From Burkholderiaceae bacterium (GTDB lineage: Bacteria; Pseudomonadota; Gammaproteobacteria; Burkholderiales; Burkholderiaceae_C): 64,000 nucleotides of DNA. The stretch lies in assembly GCA_024235915.1 (NCBI GenBank), contig JACKLO010000009.1, forward strand, positions 372,001 through 436,000, read 5' to 3'. The notes under the pieces are model-generated. The model made no database searches and was not told the origin of the DNA. It worked only from the letters and a program-made list of their open reading frames with translations. Below, one piece after another: positions 31,067-40,333 of this stretch; positions within the stretch are counted from its first letter, which is position 1; each line of letters opens with the position of its first letter. The position numbers and the translations under genes were made by a program.

Positions 31067-33886
31067 ATGACACAGCCCACGCCCGTCCCGCTTCACGCGG
31101 ACGCGGAGACCCGCCTGCGCCAGCTCGATCTGGTGCTGACCGCGCTGGCCCTGGCCGTGCTGGCGCTGCCGATGGTTGTCGCCGCCCTGGTGGGTCGCAG
31201 ACAGCGCCTGCACCGTCTGGGTCGCGACGGCCGGCCGTTCACGCTGCGCCGGTTCGTGCTGCCCGACCATGTGGTCGGCCGTGCCCTGGGCAGGCTCGGT
31301 GCCGGGCGCTGGCCGGAACTCATCAGCGTGATCGCCGGTGACATGTCCTGGGTCGGCCCGGCGCCGCTGAGCATCGGCGAGAACAGTGCGGCACCTCCGC
31401 CACCGGTCCGCCCGGGGCTGTTCAGCAGCTGGTACGTGCGGCGCCGGACCGCGGTCGACTTCGACGGCGAGGCGCAGGCCGACGCACAGGACCTGGCCCG
31501 GCGCAGCATGCGACACCATCTGGGCGTCGTCGCCCGCGCCTTGATGGTCGCGCTGCTACCCGCGCCGGCCGACGCCCGGCCGCGGCGCCTGACCGTCGGC
31601 GACCTCACGATCGACAACCTCGACACCCCGGAGGCCCTGGCCCGCATCGACGCCCTGATGGATGCGGGCGAAGGTGCCCTGGTGTGCTTCGTCAACCCGG
31701 CCTGCGTGAACATCGCCGCGACCCATCGCGGGTACCGGCGGGCGCTGTCGCGTGCCGCCCTGGTGCTGCCGGACGGCATCGGCGTCAAGGTGGCCGGCGA
31801 CCTGCTCGGCACGCCGCTGAAGCAGAACGTCAATGGCACCGACCTCTTCCCGCGGCTGCTGGACCGCCTGGCCGACCGTCGCGCCCGCGTGTTCCTGCTC
31901 GGCGGACGCCCGGGCGTGCCGGAGCGGGTCGCGACCGAGATCGGCGCGCGCTGGCCGCAGGTGCGCGTCGTCGGCCTGCGCGACGGCTACTTCGGCCCGG
32001 CCGACGAAGGCGGTGTGGTCCAGGCCATCCGGGCCAGCGGTGCCGACGTGCTGCTGGTCGCACGCGGCGTGCCAGCCCAGGAGATCTTCGTCGACCGGCA
32101 CGGGCCGCTGCTCGGCGTGAAACTGGCCATCGGTGTCGGCGGGCTGTTCGACTTCGTCAGCGGCCGCATTCCCCGAGCGCCGCAGTGGATGCGCGAGGTT
32201 GGGGCGGAGTGGGTCTACCGGCTGGCACAGGAACCGCGCCGGATGTGGCGCCGCTACCTGGTCGGCAACTTCAGTTTTCTCGCGCGCGTGGTGCTGCAGC
32301 GCTGGGGTTGGCGCCGAACCGCGGCGGACTCGCTCCCGCAGGGCACGTCGGAGTCTGGCGCTGTGCCGCACATGGAGGCGCAGGCCGGCGTGCGAGGCGT
32401 GATCTTCGCCACGCCCACGGCCCACCCGGAGATCCCGGTGCCGCGCGACGAACCGGCTGCGCTGCTGCCGGCCGGCGCCGGCACGCTGATCGAGCGCCAA
32501 GTCGCACAGATGGCGGGCGCCGGCCTGCGGGACATCGACATCGTGGTCTGCGACGCACCGGAGCGCATGCGGGCGCTGCTGGGGGACGGCGCGCGCTGGG
32601 GCGTGGCACTGACCTGGCACGTGGTGAAGGATCCGGCCAGGCCCTACGCACCGCTGCGTTGCAGCGCGCTGCTCGCCTGCGACCGCCTGGTGGTGGCCCA
32701 TGCGGATGCCTGGATCGACGACGACACGGTGCGCCATCTCGTCGGCGACGATGGGGCCGCGGTGCACGTCGACGCCCTGGGGCAGCGCCACTGGACCGGC
32801 TGGGCCAGCGGCCCGGCCCGGATGTTCTCGACCCTGTCGCCACAGAGTGACCGCAGCGCGCTTCGCTGGCAGGTCCTGCGGCAGAACCACCCGTGCCTGG
32901 AACTCGGGGTTGAGCAGTGCGTCAGCCTGCTGGATGCCCGGGGCCTGCTGAAGCTTCAGGCGCTGGCATCGTCGCGCGCCGCGGGTCCGGGTGTCCCGCT
33001 GAGCTGGATCGTCAAGCCCTGGGGTGCCTGCAGCCCGCAGGCACATGTGCATCCCGAGGCGCGGATCGACGGGCCGGTGCTGATCGACAGTGGCAGCGTG
33101 ATCCAGGCCGGTGCCCGGCTGGGCCCGAACACGTGGATCGGGCGCGATGTGGTTGTGGGCGCGGGCAGCCACCTGCACGACGCGCTGGTGTTGCCAGGAA
33201 CCTTCGTGGGGGGCGCACTGGACGTGACCCACGCGATCGTGCACGGCCGCCGGCTCCGCAGCGTCCGCCATGCGGTCGAGACCGTGGTCTCGGCGGTCGA
33301 CGGCACGCTCGGCAGCGTGCACCGCGCGCGGCGCAACGGCCCGTCCTGGGCCGGACGCCTGGCTGCCGCGGTGGGCTTCACCGCCGCGGCCCCTGTCTTC
33401 GCACCCGCGGCGCTGGCCTGGAGGCTGCGGCGACAGGCGTGGCCCTGGTCGCGCCGTCCAGCCGTCGTCGGCCGCCACGAGCGCACGGGCCGGCTGGACT
33501 GCGTCGCACTGCTGAGCTGCCGTGACCGGACCGCGGGCGTGGCACGACTGCTGGCCGGGTGGGCTGGCCTGACCGACATCGCCCAGGGGCGGCGCGCCTG
33601 GTTCGGTGTCCGCGCGCGCACGGCCTCGCAGTGGTATTCGCTGAGTGCCGAGTGGCAGCGGATGCTGTCCCGCGCACCGGTGGGCGTACTGCACGCCCCT
33701 GCCTGGTTCGCGACCGAGAACCAGCGCAGCGACGCAGAAGCCGCAGCCGACCTCTTCTACATCTCCCGCGCCGGCTGGCAGGAGAACTTGCGCGTCTGTG
33801 CTGCATGGCTCAGGCATGCGCCAGTCATGTCACCACCACCGGGCCAGGGCACCCAGCCCGTTCCCGCCCTGGAGAGGCCCCAATGA
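31067..33886 (+). CDS. five-part fusion: sugar-transferase-like, WecG/TagA GT, nucleotidyltransferase-like, beta-helix, second sugar-transferase-like
   Basis: The 939-residue protein starts 15 bp after the priming enzyme, with a GGAGG ribosome binding site. Residues 1-165 hold one membrane helix (about 19-42) and a shortened sugar-transferase-like region (RWPELISVIAGDMSWVGPAP at 81-100, RPGLFSSW). Residues about 175-405 are a WecG/TagA/CpsF glycosyltransferase (LPDGIGVKVAGD, NVNGTDLFPRLL, GRIPRAPQWMREVGAEWVYR). Residues about 440-645 resemble a nucleotide-sugar pyrophosphorylase (AALLPAGAGTLIERQVAQM) whose usual GxGTRL and Lys are changed. Residues about 655-725 are hexapeptide repeats. Residues about 740-920 resemble the C-terminal half of a sugar transferase (GLTDIAQGRRAWFGVRA). 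Only the WecG/TagA part looks clearly catalytic. Confidence 0.88.
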   Translation: MTQPTPVPLHADAETRLRQLDLVLTALALAVLALPMVVAALVGRRQRLHRLGRDGRPFTLRRFVLPDHVVGRALGRLGAGRWPELISVIAGDMSWVGPAPLSIGENSAAPPPPVRPGLFSSWYVRRRTAVDFDGEAQADAQDLARRSMRHHLGVVARALMVALLPAPADARPRRLTVGDLTIDNLDTPEALARIDALMDAGEGALVCFVNPACVNIAATHRGYRRALSRAALVLPDGIGVKVAGDLLGTPLKQNVNGTDLFPRLLDRLADRRARVFLLGGRPGVPERVATEIGARWPQVRVVGLRDGYFGPADEGGVVQAIRASGADVLLVARGVPAQEIFVDRHGPLLGVKLAIGVGGLFDFVSGRIPRAPQWMREVGAEWVYRLAQEPRRMWRRYLVGNFSFLARVVLQRWGWRRTAADSLPQGTSESGAVPHMEAQAGVRGVIFATPTAHPEIPVPRDEPAALLPAGAGTLIERQVAQMAGAGLRDIDIVVCDAPERMRALLGDGARWGVALTWHVVKDPARPYAPLRCSALLACDRLVVAHADAWIDDDTVRHLVGDDGAAVHVDALGQRHWTGWASGPARMFSTLSPQSDRSALRWQVLRQNHPCLELGVEQCVSLLDARGLLKLQALASSRAAGPGVPLSWIVKPWGACSPQAHVHPEARIDGPVLIDSGSVIQAGARLGPNTWIGRDVVVGAGSHLHDALVLPGTFVGGALDVTHAIVHGRRLRSVRHAVETVVSAVDGTLGSVHRARRNGPSWAGRLAAAVGFTAAAPVFAPAALAWRLRRQAWPWSRRPAVVGRHERTGRLDCVALLSCRDRTAGVARLLAGWAGLTDIAQGRRAWFGVRARTASQWYSLSAEWQRMLSRAPVGVLHAPAWFATENQRSDAEAAADLFYISRAGWQENLRVCAAWLRHAPVMSPPPGQGTQPVPALERPQ

Positions 33887-34914
33887 GGACCGATGCCGCC
33901 ATGCCCGCCCCGAACGGCCGGCCTCGACCGACGGATCCGCTGCCCAACGCAACCGGTCCTGGCCTGTCGGTCGGCGATCGGTGGCGTCACGCCCGGATCG
34001 ACCGCTTCGATCGCATCGCCAGGATCGCGACCCGGCTGTTCAAGGTGGCGGCCGCATGGGTCGAAGACGAGACCGAGGAACAGCTCTACCGGTTCGCCAA
34101 CGACGACACCGGCCCGTCCTGCGCCACATCGCCCTGGCCGGCCACCCTGCCCGGGCTGCCCTGTGACCTGCTGACCCATGCCGACGAGGCCACGAGCGGC
34201 CACCCGGTGAGGCGGCTGCTGGATCAGAGCGGGCTGCCCTGCGCCACGCGCATCGCCCTGCGCGATGACCACGGCACACGGCTGGGCACGCTGGTGCTGG
34301 CCGACCCCCAACCCCGTCGCCTCGATGAGGTGGAACTCGACACCTTGCAGGCCTTCGTGCACACGATTGCGGCTGAACTCTCGATGCAACGGCAATCCAC
34401 CACCGACCCCCTGACCGGCCTGCTGAACCGACTCGGCTTCTGGCAGGCCGGCGAGACGCTGCTCGCGCTGTCACGCACCGGACAGCTCCGGGCCTCGCTG
34501 CTGCTGTTCGACCTCGACGGTTTCAAGCAGATCAACGACCGCTTCGGTCACGCCGAGGGGGACCGCGCCCTGGCGCACTTCTCGGCGATGCTCAGGGATT
34601 GCTTCCGGGCCACCGACCTCGTCGCCCGGCTGGGCGGTGACGAGTTCGCGGTACTGGCCAATGGGACGGGGCGCCACGCCGTGGTGCCCGCGCTGCGTCG
34701 TCTGCAGGCCGAACTCGACGCGACCGCCTTCGGAGCGGAACTGGGCTACCGGCTGGGGTTCAGCGTGGGAGTTGTGCCCTGCACGGGCCACGGCACACGG
34801 GACCTCGACGCGTTGATCGCGCTGGCCGATGAGTCGATGTACGCCAACAAGCGCCGCAGGCGCGAGCAGCCCGGACGATCCGGCGACCGCGCCGCCACAA
34901 ATTCCACTGGCTGA
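33883..34914 (+). CDS. diguanylate cyclase (GAF-like + GGDEF)
   Basis: The 343-residue soluble protein has a GAF-like N-terminal half (about 40-165) and a GGDEF domain (about 172-335). The active site GGDEF is intact at 251-255, and the inhibitory-site RxxD is RATD at 242-245, five residues before it. It should make cyclic di-GMP, the common second messenger for exopolysaccharide production, under product feedback. Its ATG overlaps the stop of the fusion gene (ATGA), tying expression to polymer synthesis. The GAF ligand is unknown. Confidence 0.93.
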   Translation: MRTDAAMPAPNGRPRPTDPLPNATGPGLSVGDRWRHARIDRFDRIARIATRLFKVAAAWVEDETEEQLYRFANDDTGPSCATSPWPATLPGLPCDLLTHADEATSGHPVRRLLDQSGLPCATRIALRDDHGTRLGTLVLADPQPRRLDEVELDTLQAFVHTIAAELSMQRQSTTDPLTGLLNRLGFWQAGETLLALSRTGQLRASLLLFDLDGFKQINDRFGHAEGDRALAHFSAMLRDCFRATDLVARLGGDEFAVLANGTGRHAVVPALRRLQAELDATAFGAELGYRLGFSVGVVPCTGHGTRDLDALIALADESMYANKRRRREQPGRSGDRAATNSTG

Positions 34915-35020
34915 CGCCCTGCGAAGCAGCGCCATCGTGGCACGCCCCGCACAATCGGCGGACGCGGGCTGGCGCCGACGCCTGGCCTCGCGCACCGGAA
35001 ACCGCGACACGAGGACCGCC

Positions 35021-35701
35021 ATGCACGTTGCCATCGCCGAGGACGACACCGACCAGGCAGCACTCCTGTGCCACTGGCTGGAGTCTGGGGACCATACCGC
35101 CCGCGCGGCACCGACGCTGGCCGCATTTCAGGAACTGCTCAAGCGTGAGCGGTTCGACGCACTGTTGGTCGACTGGATGCTGCCCGACGCCACCGGCGAC
35201 CAGGTTCTGACCTGGGTGCGCGAGAACCTGGGCTGGGAGTTGCCCACCATCGTGGTCACCGCGCGCGATGACGAGGAAACCGTCTGCGCCGCGCTCAAGG
35301 CTGGTGCCGACGACTACGTCGTCAAGCCGCCGAAGCCACGGGAGCTGCTGGCCCGCATGACCGCCGTGGCACGCCGCGGCAACACGCGCGAACTCCCGGT
35401 GCTGCGGCTTGGCACCTACGAGGTCGACATCACCCGCCAGCGGCTCCAGGTCGCCGGGGAGCCGGTCATGCTGACGCAGAAGGAGTTCGACCTCGCCACC
35501 TACCTGCTCCAGAGCCCGGGCAAGCTGCTGTCGCGAGACCATCTGCTGGACCGCATCTGGGGCATCCATGCCGACGTCGACACGCGGACCGTGGATACCC
35601 ATGTCAGCCGCTTGCGCAAGAAGCTCAGGCTCGACGGCAGCCAGGGCTGGCGGCTGGTGCCGATCTATGGCTACGGCTATCGGCTGGACCGCCAGGACTG
35701 A
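35021..35701 (+). CDS. OmpR-family response regulator
   Basis: The 226-residue protein has a receiver (acidic pocket E7-D8-D9, phosphoacceptor Asp51 in LLVDWMLPDATG, Thr80, Lys102) and a C-terminal winged helix (about 130-225: LTQKEFDLATYLLQSPGKLL, TVDTHVSRLRKKL, GYGYRL). ATG 35021 follows a GAGG ribosome binding site; the longer frame lacks support. It lies 106 bp after the diguanylate cyclase on the same strand, with no kinase partner beside it. It is a candidate regulator of the locus, for example at the 11-bp-spaced tandem sites, which is inference. Confidence 0.92.
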   Translation: MHVAIAEDDTDQAALLCHWLESGDHTARAAPTLAAFQELLKRERFDALLVDWMLPDATGDQVLTWVRENLGWELPTIVVTARDDEETVCAALKAGADDYVVKPPKPRELLARMTAVARRGNTRELPVLRLGTYEVDITRQRLQVAGEPVMLTQKEFDLATYLLQSPGKLLSRDHLLDRIWGIHADVDTRTVDTHVSRLRKKLRLDGSQGWRLVPIYGYGYRLDRQD

Positions 35702-35723
35702 CGACCCGGCCGCGGCGACGGCC

Positions 35724-36824
35724 TCAGGCAGCGCCGCGCGACCAGACCGCCACGTGGCCGCAGGCCGGATCGTCCCGGCCTGAAAGCACCCGGGTGTGGA
35801 GCACGGCCAGGTCTGCCGGTGCCGGATGCGCCACGACACGCAGCCAGGGCTCGGGTCCGGCGGTGACGCGCGCCAGATGCGTCTGCCACGCGGAGGCCAG
35901 CCGTTGCGCAAATCCCTCGGTGCCCCAGTCGGCCAGACGCCTCTTCACCTGTGCTGGCGCGAAGAACAGCACCGGCTTCGGCCCCGGCAGGTCCCGCGCA
36001 CCCGCCAGCTGGTCCACGTGCGTGCCGCCCACCGAGCAGCTGTAGGCCAGCGCCGCCAGGTGCGTGTGCACGCGCCGACGCAGCGCGCCGTTGCCGGCAA
36101 AGTCCACGTACACCGCCGGCGCGTCCGGCGCCAGCGCCTCCAGATCCTCGTAGGCCAGCACGCGGAGGTAGACGCCCAGGCGTTCGCAGTAGGCGCGGTT
36201 GGCGGCCGAGGTGAGGCCCACCACCTCGACGCCGCCGCGCGCTTGCAGCAGCGCCGCCGTGGCGTTGGCCGTCTTGCTGCTGGCCGATGACAGCAGCACG
36301 CGGGCGGCACCGAAGAAGGCCTCGTCGGCCAGGAAGTCGTCGATCAGCCAGCTGGTGGTGAACAGCGGGCGCAGCAAGGCCTGCAGGTCTTCGCTGTCGC
36401 GGGTGTACAGCGGGTCCACATTGCAGCGCAGCAGCTGGTTGTAGACAGCCGCCAGGCCCGCGCGGTGGGCGCTGCCGTCGACAAACCCGGTGGCACGCAG
36501 CCGGGTGGGCGTCAGCACCGCGTGGCTGGCGCTGGGCCAGTAGCCGTACAGGCGCTCGCCCACCGCCACACCAGGGTGAAGGCTCTGCACCACGTCGGCA
36601 AAACCCCAGACCGGGATGTTGCCCCAGGCCTCGTCGCCCGTCGGGTAGAAGGCCCAGTACTGCATCGCGTCGCCGAAGGCGGCGTAGGTGATGTTGTTGG
36701 CGGTGTAGGCGCAGCGGTCCACGCGCACGCGCACCTGGCCGTCGGCCAGCGGTGCGGCCTCCTGGGTGACTGTGCGGGTCTCGGCCAGCGCCTGCTTGCG
36801 CACCTGGAAATGCATCTCGGGCAT
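35724..36824 (-). CDS. DUF2855 family protein
   Basis: The 366-residue protein has a quinone-reductase-like layout: VRVRVDRCAYTANNITYAAF near the N-terminus, SSASSKTANATAALLQARGG at the nucleotide-binding position, and VYVDFAGNGALRRRVHTHL. This is the DUF2855 family (PF11017), often found beside flavin monooxygenases and ketone-metabolising genes. Its biochemical role is not established. A strong ribosome binding site (AGGAGG) precedes ATG 36824. It diverges from the flavoprotein at 36956, which supports a shared pathway. Confidence 0.85.
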   Translation of the reverse strand: MPEMHFQVRKQALAETRTVTQEAAPLADGQVRVRVDRCAYTANNITYAAFGDAMQYWAFYPTGDEAWGNIPVWGFADVVQSLHPGVAVGERLYGYWPSASHAVLTPTRLRATGFVDGSAHRAGLAAVYNQLLRCNVDPLYTRDSEDLQALLRPLFTTSWLIDDFLADEAFFGAARVLLSSASSKTANATAALLQARGGVEVVGLTSAANRAYCERLGVYLRVLAYEDLEALAPDAPAVYVDFAGNGALRRRVHTHLAALAYSCSVGGTHVDQLAGARDLPGPKPVLFFAPAQVKRRLADWGTEGFAQRLASAWQTHLARVTAGPEPWLRVVAHPAPADLAVLHTRVLSGRDDPACGHVAVWSRGAA

Positions 36825-36955
36825 GGGTGTCCTCCTGCCGTCGATGCTCGCCGATTCACCCGCGCCCGGCCACCGGCTTTGCACGGTTGACGGCGCAGCG
36901 CCGCCCCTCCAGCATGCCGGCGCGGCACACCCCCGCGCCGGCTGGAGCATGACCC

Positions 36956-38410
36956 GTGCAGACCTTGGAGACGGACTACCTGATCATCGGCGCCGGGGCC
37001 GTGGGCCTGGCCTTCGCCGACACGCTGCTGGCGCACAGCGACGCGACCATGCTCATCGTCGACCGCCACGGCCTGCCCGGTGGCCACTGGAACGATGCGT
37101 ACAGCTTCGTCACGCTGCACCAACCATCGTCCTTCTACGGCGTGGCGTCGCTGCCGCTGGGTCAGGGCCGGACCGACACCCAAGGAGCAAACGCCGGCAT
37201 GCAGGAACTGGCCACCGGCGCCGAGGTGCTGGCGCACTTCCAGCAGGCGATGCAGCAGCGCCTGCTGCCCAGCGGGCGCGTGACCTACCGGCCGATGAGC
37301 AACTGGCGCACCGACGGCGGCCGGCACCAGCTGGTGTCGCTGCTGTCGGGCGAGACCACCCAGGTGCGCGTGCGCCGGCGCGTGGTGGACGCCACCTATT
37401 TCGGCTCGCAGGTGCCGTCCACGCACGTGCCCGCCTTCGCCGTGGCGCCAGGCACCCGCCTGGTGCCACCCAACGCCCTGCCCCACCTGGGCCGCACGCC
37501 CGATGACCTGCCGCGGCACTTTGTGGTGCTGGGCGCCGGCAAGACCGCCATGGACGCCATCACCTGGCTGTTGGCAGCGGGGGCCCCACCGGAACGCATC
37601 GGCTGGGTTCGCCCGCGCGAATCGTGGCTGATCGACCGCCGCAGCACCCAGCCGACGATGGCGCACTTCGAGGCCGTGTTCGGCGCCCAGGTGGCGCTGA
37701 TGGAAGCCCTGGCCACCGCGACCACGGCCGACGAACTCTTCGAACGCCAGGAAGCTGCCGGCGGCATGCTGCGCATCGACCCCGATGCACGGCCGACGAT
37801 GTTCCACTACGCCACGATCTCCCCGGGTGAACTGGCGCAGCTGCGGCGCATCACCCAGGTCTGGCGCGGGCAGCGCGTGCGGGCCCTCGAGCCTGGCGCC
37901 CTGGTGTTTGCCGATGACCAGCGAGTGCCGGTGCCCGAGGGCACGCTGTTCGTGGACTGCACCGCCACCGCCGTCACCCGCCGGCCACCGGTGCCGGTGT
38001 TCCAGCCTGGGCGCATCGCGCTGCAGATGGTGCGGGTGCCGCAGCCCACCTTCAGCGCGGCGCTGATCGCGCGCCTGGAAGCCGGCGTCGGCGCCAGCGG
38101 GCAGGACGATGCACGTCGCAACGCCATGGCGCGCGCCATCCCGCTGCCCGATGGGCTGGATGGCTACCCCGTGGCCACGCTGGTGGGCCTGCAGAACCAG
38201 ATGCAATGGGGCCAGGACGCGGACCTGCGGAACTGGATCCGCGACTGCCGGCTCGATGGCTTCGGCCGCCTGGCCACCGCGGTGAACCGCGACGACCCGG
38301 CCGATGCCGCGCGGATCGCCCTGCTGGCGCGCCTGCGGGCCGCCGGGCCAGGGGTGATGGCCGCGGCGCCGCGCTGGCTGGCAGGAGCGCAGCGCGCCGC
38401 TGGCGCCTGA
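36956..38410 (+). CDS. FAD/NAD(P)-binding flavoprotein (monooxygenase-like)
   Basis: The 484-residue protein starts at GTG with a dinucleotide fold TDYLIIGAGAVGLAFADTL, then a second one at HFVVLGAGKTAMDAITWLL. The segment GGHWNDAYSFVTLHQPSSFY resembles the substrate/FAD region of Baeyer-Villiger and flavin-containing monooxygenases. The classical BVMO fingerprint is not seen, so the reaction is not assigned. It is divergent from the DUF2855 gene and convergent with the gamma-glutamyltransferase gene, with a 16-bp gap. Confidence 0.8.
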   Translation: MQTLETDYLIIGAGAVGLAFADTLLAHSDATMLIVDRHGLPGGHWNDAYSFVTLHQPSSFYGVASLPLGQGRTDTQGANAGMQELATGAEVLAHFQQAMQQRLLPSGRVTYRPMSNWRTDGGRHQLVSLLSGETTQVRVRRRVVDATYFGSQVPSTHVPAFAVAPGTRLVPPNALPHLGRTPDDLPRHFVVLGAGKTAMDAITWLLAAGAPPERIGWVRPRESWLIDRRSTQPTMAHFEAVFGAQVALMEALATATTADELFERQEAAGGMLRIDPDARPTMFHYATISPGELAQLRRITQVWRGQRVRALEPGALVFADDQRVPVPEGTLFVDCTATAVTRRPPVPVFQPGRIALQMVRVPQPTFSAALIARLEAGVGASGQDDARRNAMARAIPLPDGLDGYPVATLVGLQNQMQWGQDADLRNWIRDCRLDGFGRLATAVNRDDPADAARIALLARLRAAGPGVMAAAPRWLAGAQRAAGA

Positions 38411-38426
38411 GACGGGCGGCGGCCGG

Positions 38427-40310
38427 TCAGTCGCCCAGGGCGACGCCCTCGCGCCTGGGATCCACCCCCGCCTGCCAGCCTTCGCGCACCCGCAGCACGG
38501 TGGCCAGGCCACTGGTGAGTGGTGCGCGGGCGGTACGGTGGCCACGCGCCTGCAGCGCCGTCTCCAGGGCATCCAGCGCGACCGCATCGGGGTGGCTGCG
38601 GTCCAGCACCGTCACGGGCGTGTTGAAGGCGGCAGCCACCGCCAATGCCGTGGCCGCCTGGGCGTCCAGCTGCCAGTCCAGCAGCGCCACCAGATGCTGG
38701 GCGACGAACGGGATGATGGCGGCGCCGCCTGGTGAACCGGTCACCGCCAGCAGGGCACCGCGCGTGCCGTCGGCCCGGCGTTCGAAGACCAGCGTCGGCG
38801 ACATCGAGCTGCGCGGCCGCTTGCCGCCCTGCAGCCGGTTGGCCACCGGACCTTCGGCATCCTCAGGCTGTGCCGAAAAGTCGGTGAGCTGGTTGTTGAG
38901 CACGAAGCCGCGCACGACCCGCCACGCGCCCAGGCTGGCTTCCACCGACGACGTCATCGCCACCGCGTTGCCCCAACGGTCGACGATGGACACATGCGAG
39001 GTGCCGTGTTCGGGGCCGGCATGCGCGCCGCGGGCCTCAGCGTCGAAACGGCCCGCAGGCGCCACGCCCAGGCTGCGGTCGGCCCGGATCATCGCCGCGC
39101 GGCTGCGCAGGTAGGCCGGGTCCAGCAGCGACGCCACGCCGCGCCCGGGCAGGGGCACGAAGTGGGTGTCGGCCACGTAGCGGTTGCGGTCGGCGAAGGC
39201 CAGGCGCTGCGCCTCGACCAGGCGGTGCAGGGCCTCGGGGCCCGGCGGCGGCATCGGTGCCGCGGCCAGCAGGCCCAGCACCTGGGCCACGGCGATGCCG
39301 CCGGACGACGGCGGGCCCATGCCGCAGACCACCCAGCGCCGGTAGTCGCTGCAGACGGGTTCGCGTTCGACCGCCCGGTAGCCGGCCAGATCGGCCGCCG
39401 TCATGCGGCCAGGCGTCAGCGCACCGGGCGCCGCCGGGTCGGCCCGGGTACGCTGCACCTCGGCCACGATGTCGTCGGCGATCGGCCCGCGGTAGAAGGC
39501 CTCGGCGCCTTTCGCGGCCAATGTGCGCAGCGTGGCGGCGTAGGCCGGGTTGCGCAGTGGGCTGCCGGCGGCGCGCGGACGGCCATCGGCGTCCAGGAAC
39601 AGCGCCGCGGCGTCGGCGTCGCGCAACAGCTGAGCGCGCTGGGTGGCGATGGCGTCGGCCAGCCGCAGCGGCACGGCAAAGCCGCGCTCGGCCAGGCCGA
39701 TGGCGGGGTCGAAGGCCCGCGCCCAGGGCAGGCGCCCGTGCTGTGCGTGCAGCGCCTCCAGCGCGCGCAGCACTCCGGGCACGCCGATGCTGCGGCCACT
39801 GGCGCGGGTGTCGGGCAGCGGTGCGCGGCGGTCGCTGGTGTCGATCCAGCGCAGGTCGTCCGGCAACGCGGCGGCGGGCGCGGTCTCGCGGCCATCCCAG
39901 GTCTGCACGCGGCCGCTGGCGTCCATGTGTACGATGAAGGCGCCGCCGCCAATGCCGGAACTCTGCGGTTCCACCAGGCCCAGCACCAGTTGCACCGCGA
40001 GTGCCGCATCGGCCGCCGTGCCACCGGCACGCAACGTGGCCAGGCCCACTTCGCTGGCCAGCGGATGCGCGGTGACGACCATCTGCCGCGCCGCATGCAC
40101 CGGCTGCAGGCCGGGGCGCCAGCCGGACGCGCGCTCGGGGGCGGCGGGGATGGCCGGTGGCGGGCTGGCCACGACAGACGGCGCCTGGACCGGCGCCGTG
40201 GCCGGCGCCGACAGCGCCGGCGGATCGGCCGGCTGCGGCAGGCCGGCACAGGCGGCCAGGAGAATCGACGCGGCGGCCGCCAACACGGCCAGCACGGCCC
40301 GAGTCTTCAC
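38427..40310 (-). CDS. ggt: gamma-glutamyltransferase (lipoprotein form)
   Basis: The 627-residue precursor begins at GTG 40310 and has a lipobox (SILLAACAG, Cys21) and a Pro/Ala-rich spacer. The N-terminal nucleophile hydrolase domain opens with AARQMVVTAHPLASEVGLAT and has SSGIGGGAFIVHMD. The self-cleavage and catalytic Thr is in EHGTSHVSIVDRWGN at about residue 436. It splits gamma-glutamyl bonds such as glutathione in the periplasm. The oxyanion-side glycines are also seen (TGSPGGAAIIPFV). It follows argG by 23 bp and may share its transcript. Confidence 0.92.
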   Translation of the reverse strand: MKTRAVLAVLAAAASILLAACAGLPQPADPPALSAPATAPVQAPSVVASPPPAIPAAPERASGWRPGLQPVHAARQMVVTAHPLASEVGLATLRAGGTAADAALAVQLVLGLVEPQSSGIGGGAFIVHMDASGRVQTWDGRETAPAAALPDDLRWIDTSDRRAPLPDTRASGRSIGVPGVLRALEALHAQHGRLPWARAFDPAIGLAERGFAVPLRLADAIATQRAQLLRDADAAALFLDADGRPRAAGSPLRNPAYAATLRTLAAKGAEAFYRGPIADDIVAEVQRTRADPAAPGALTPGRMTAADLAGYRAVEREPVCSDYRRWVVCGMGPPSSGGIAVAQVLGLLAAAPMPPPGPEALHRLVEAQRLAFADRNRYVADTHFVPLPGRGVASLLDPAYLRSRAAMIRADRSLGVAPAGRFDAEARGAHAGPEHGTSHVSIVDRWGNAVAMTSSVEASLGAWRVVRGFVLNNQLTDFSAQPEDAEGPVANRLQGGKRPRSSMSPTLVFERRADGTRGALLAVTGSPGGAAIIPFVAQHLVALLDWQLDAQAATALAVAAAFNTPVTVLDRSHPDAVALDALETALQARGHRTARAPLTSGLATVLRVREGWQAGVDPRREGVALGD

Positions 40311-40333
40311 CGGCCGCCGCAGCCGCACGGGGT

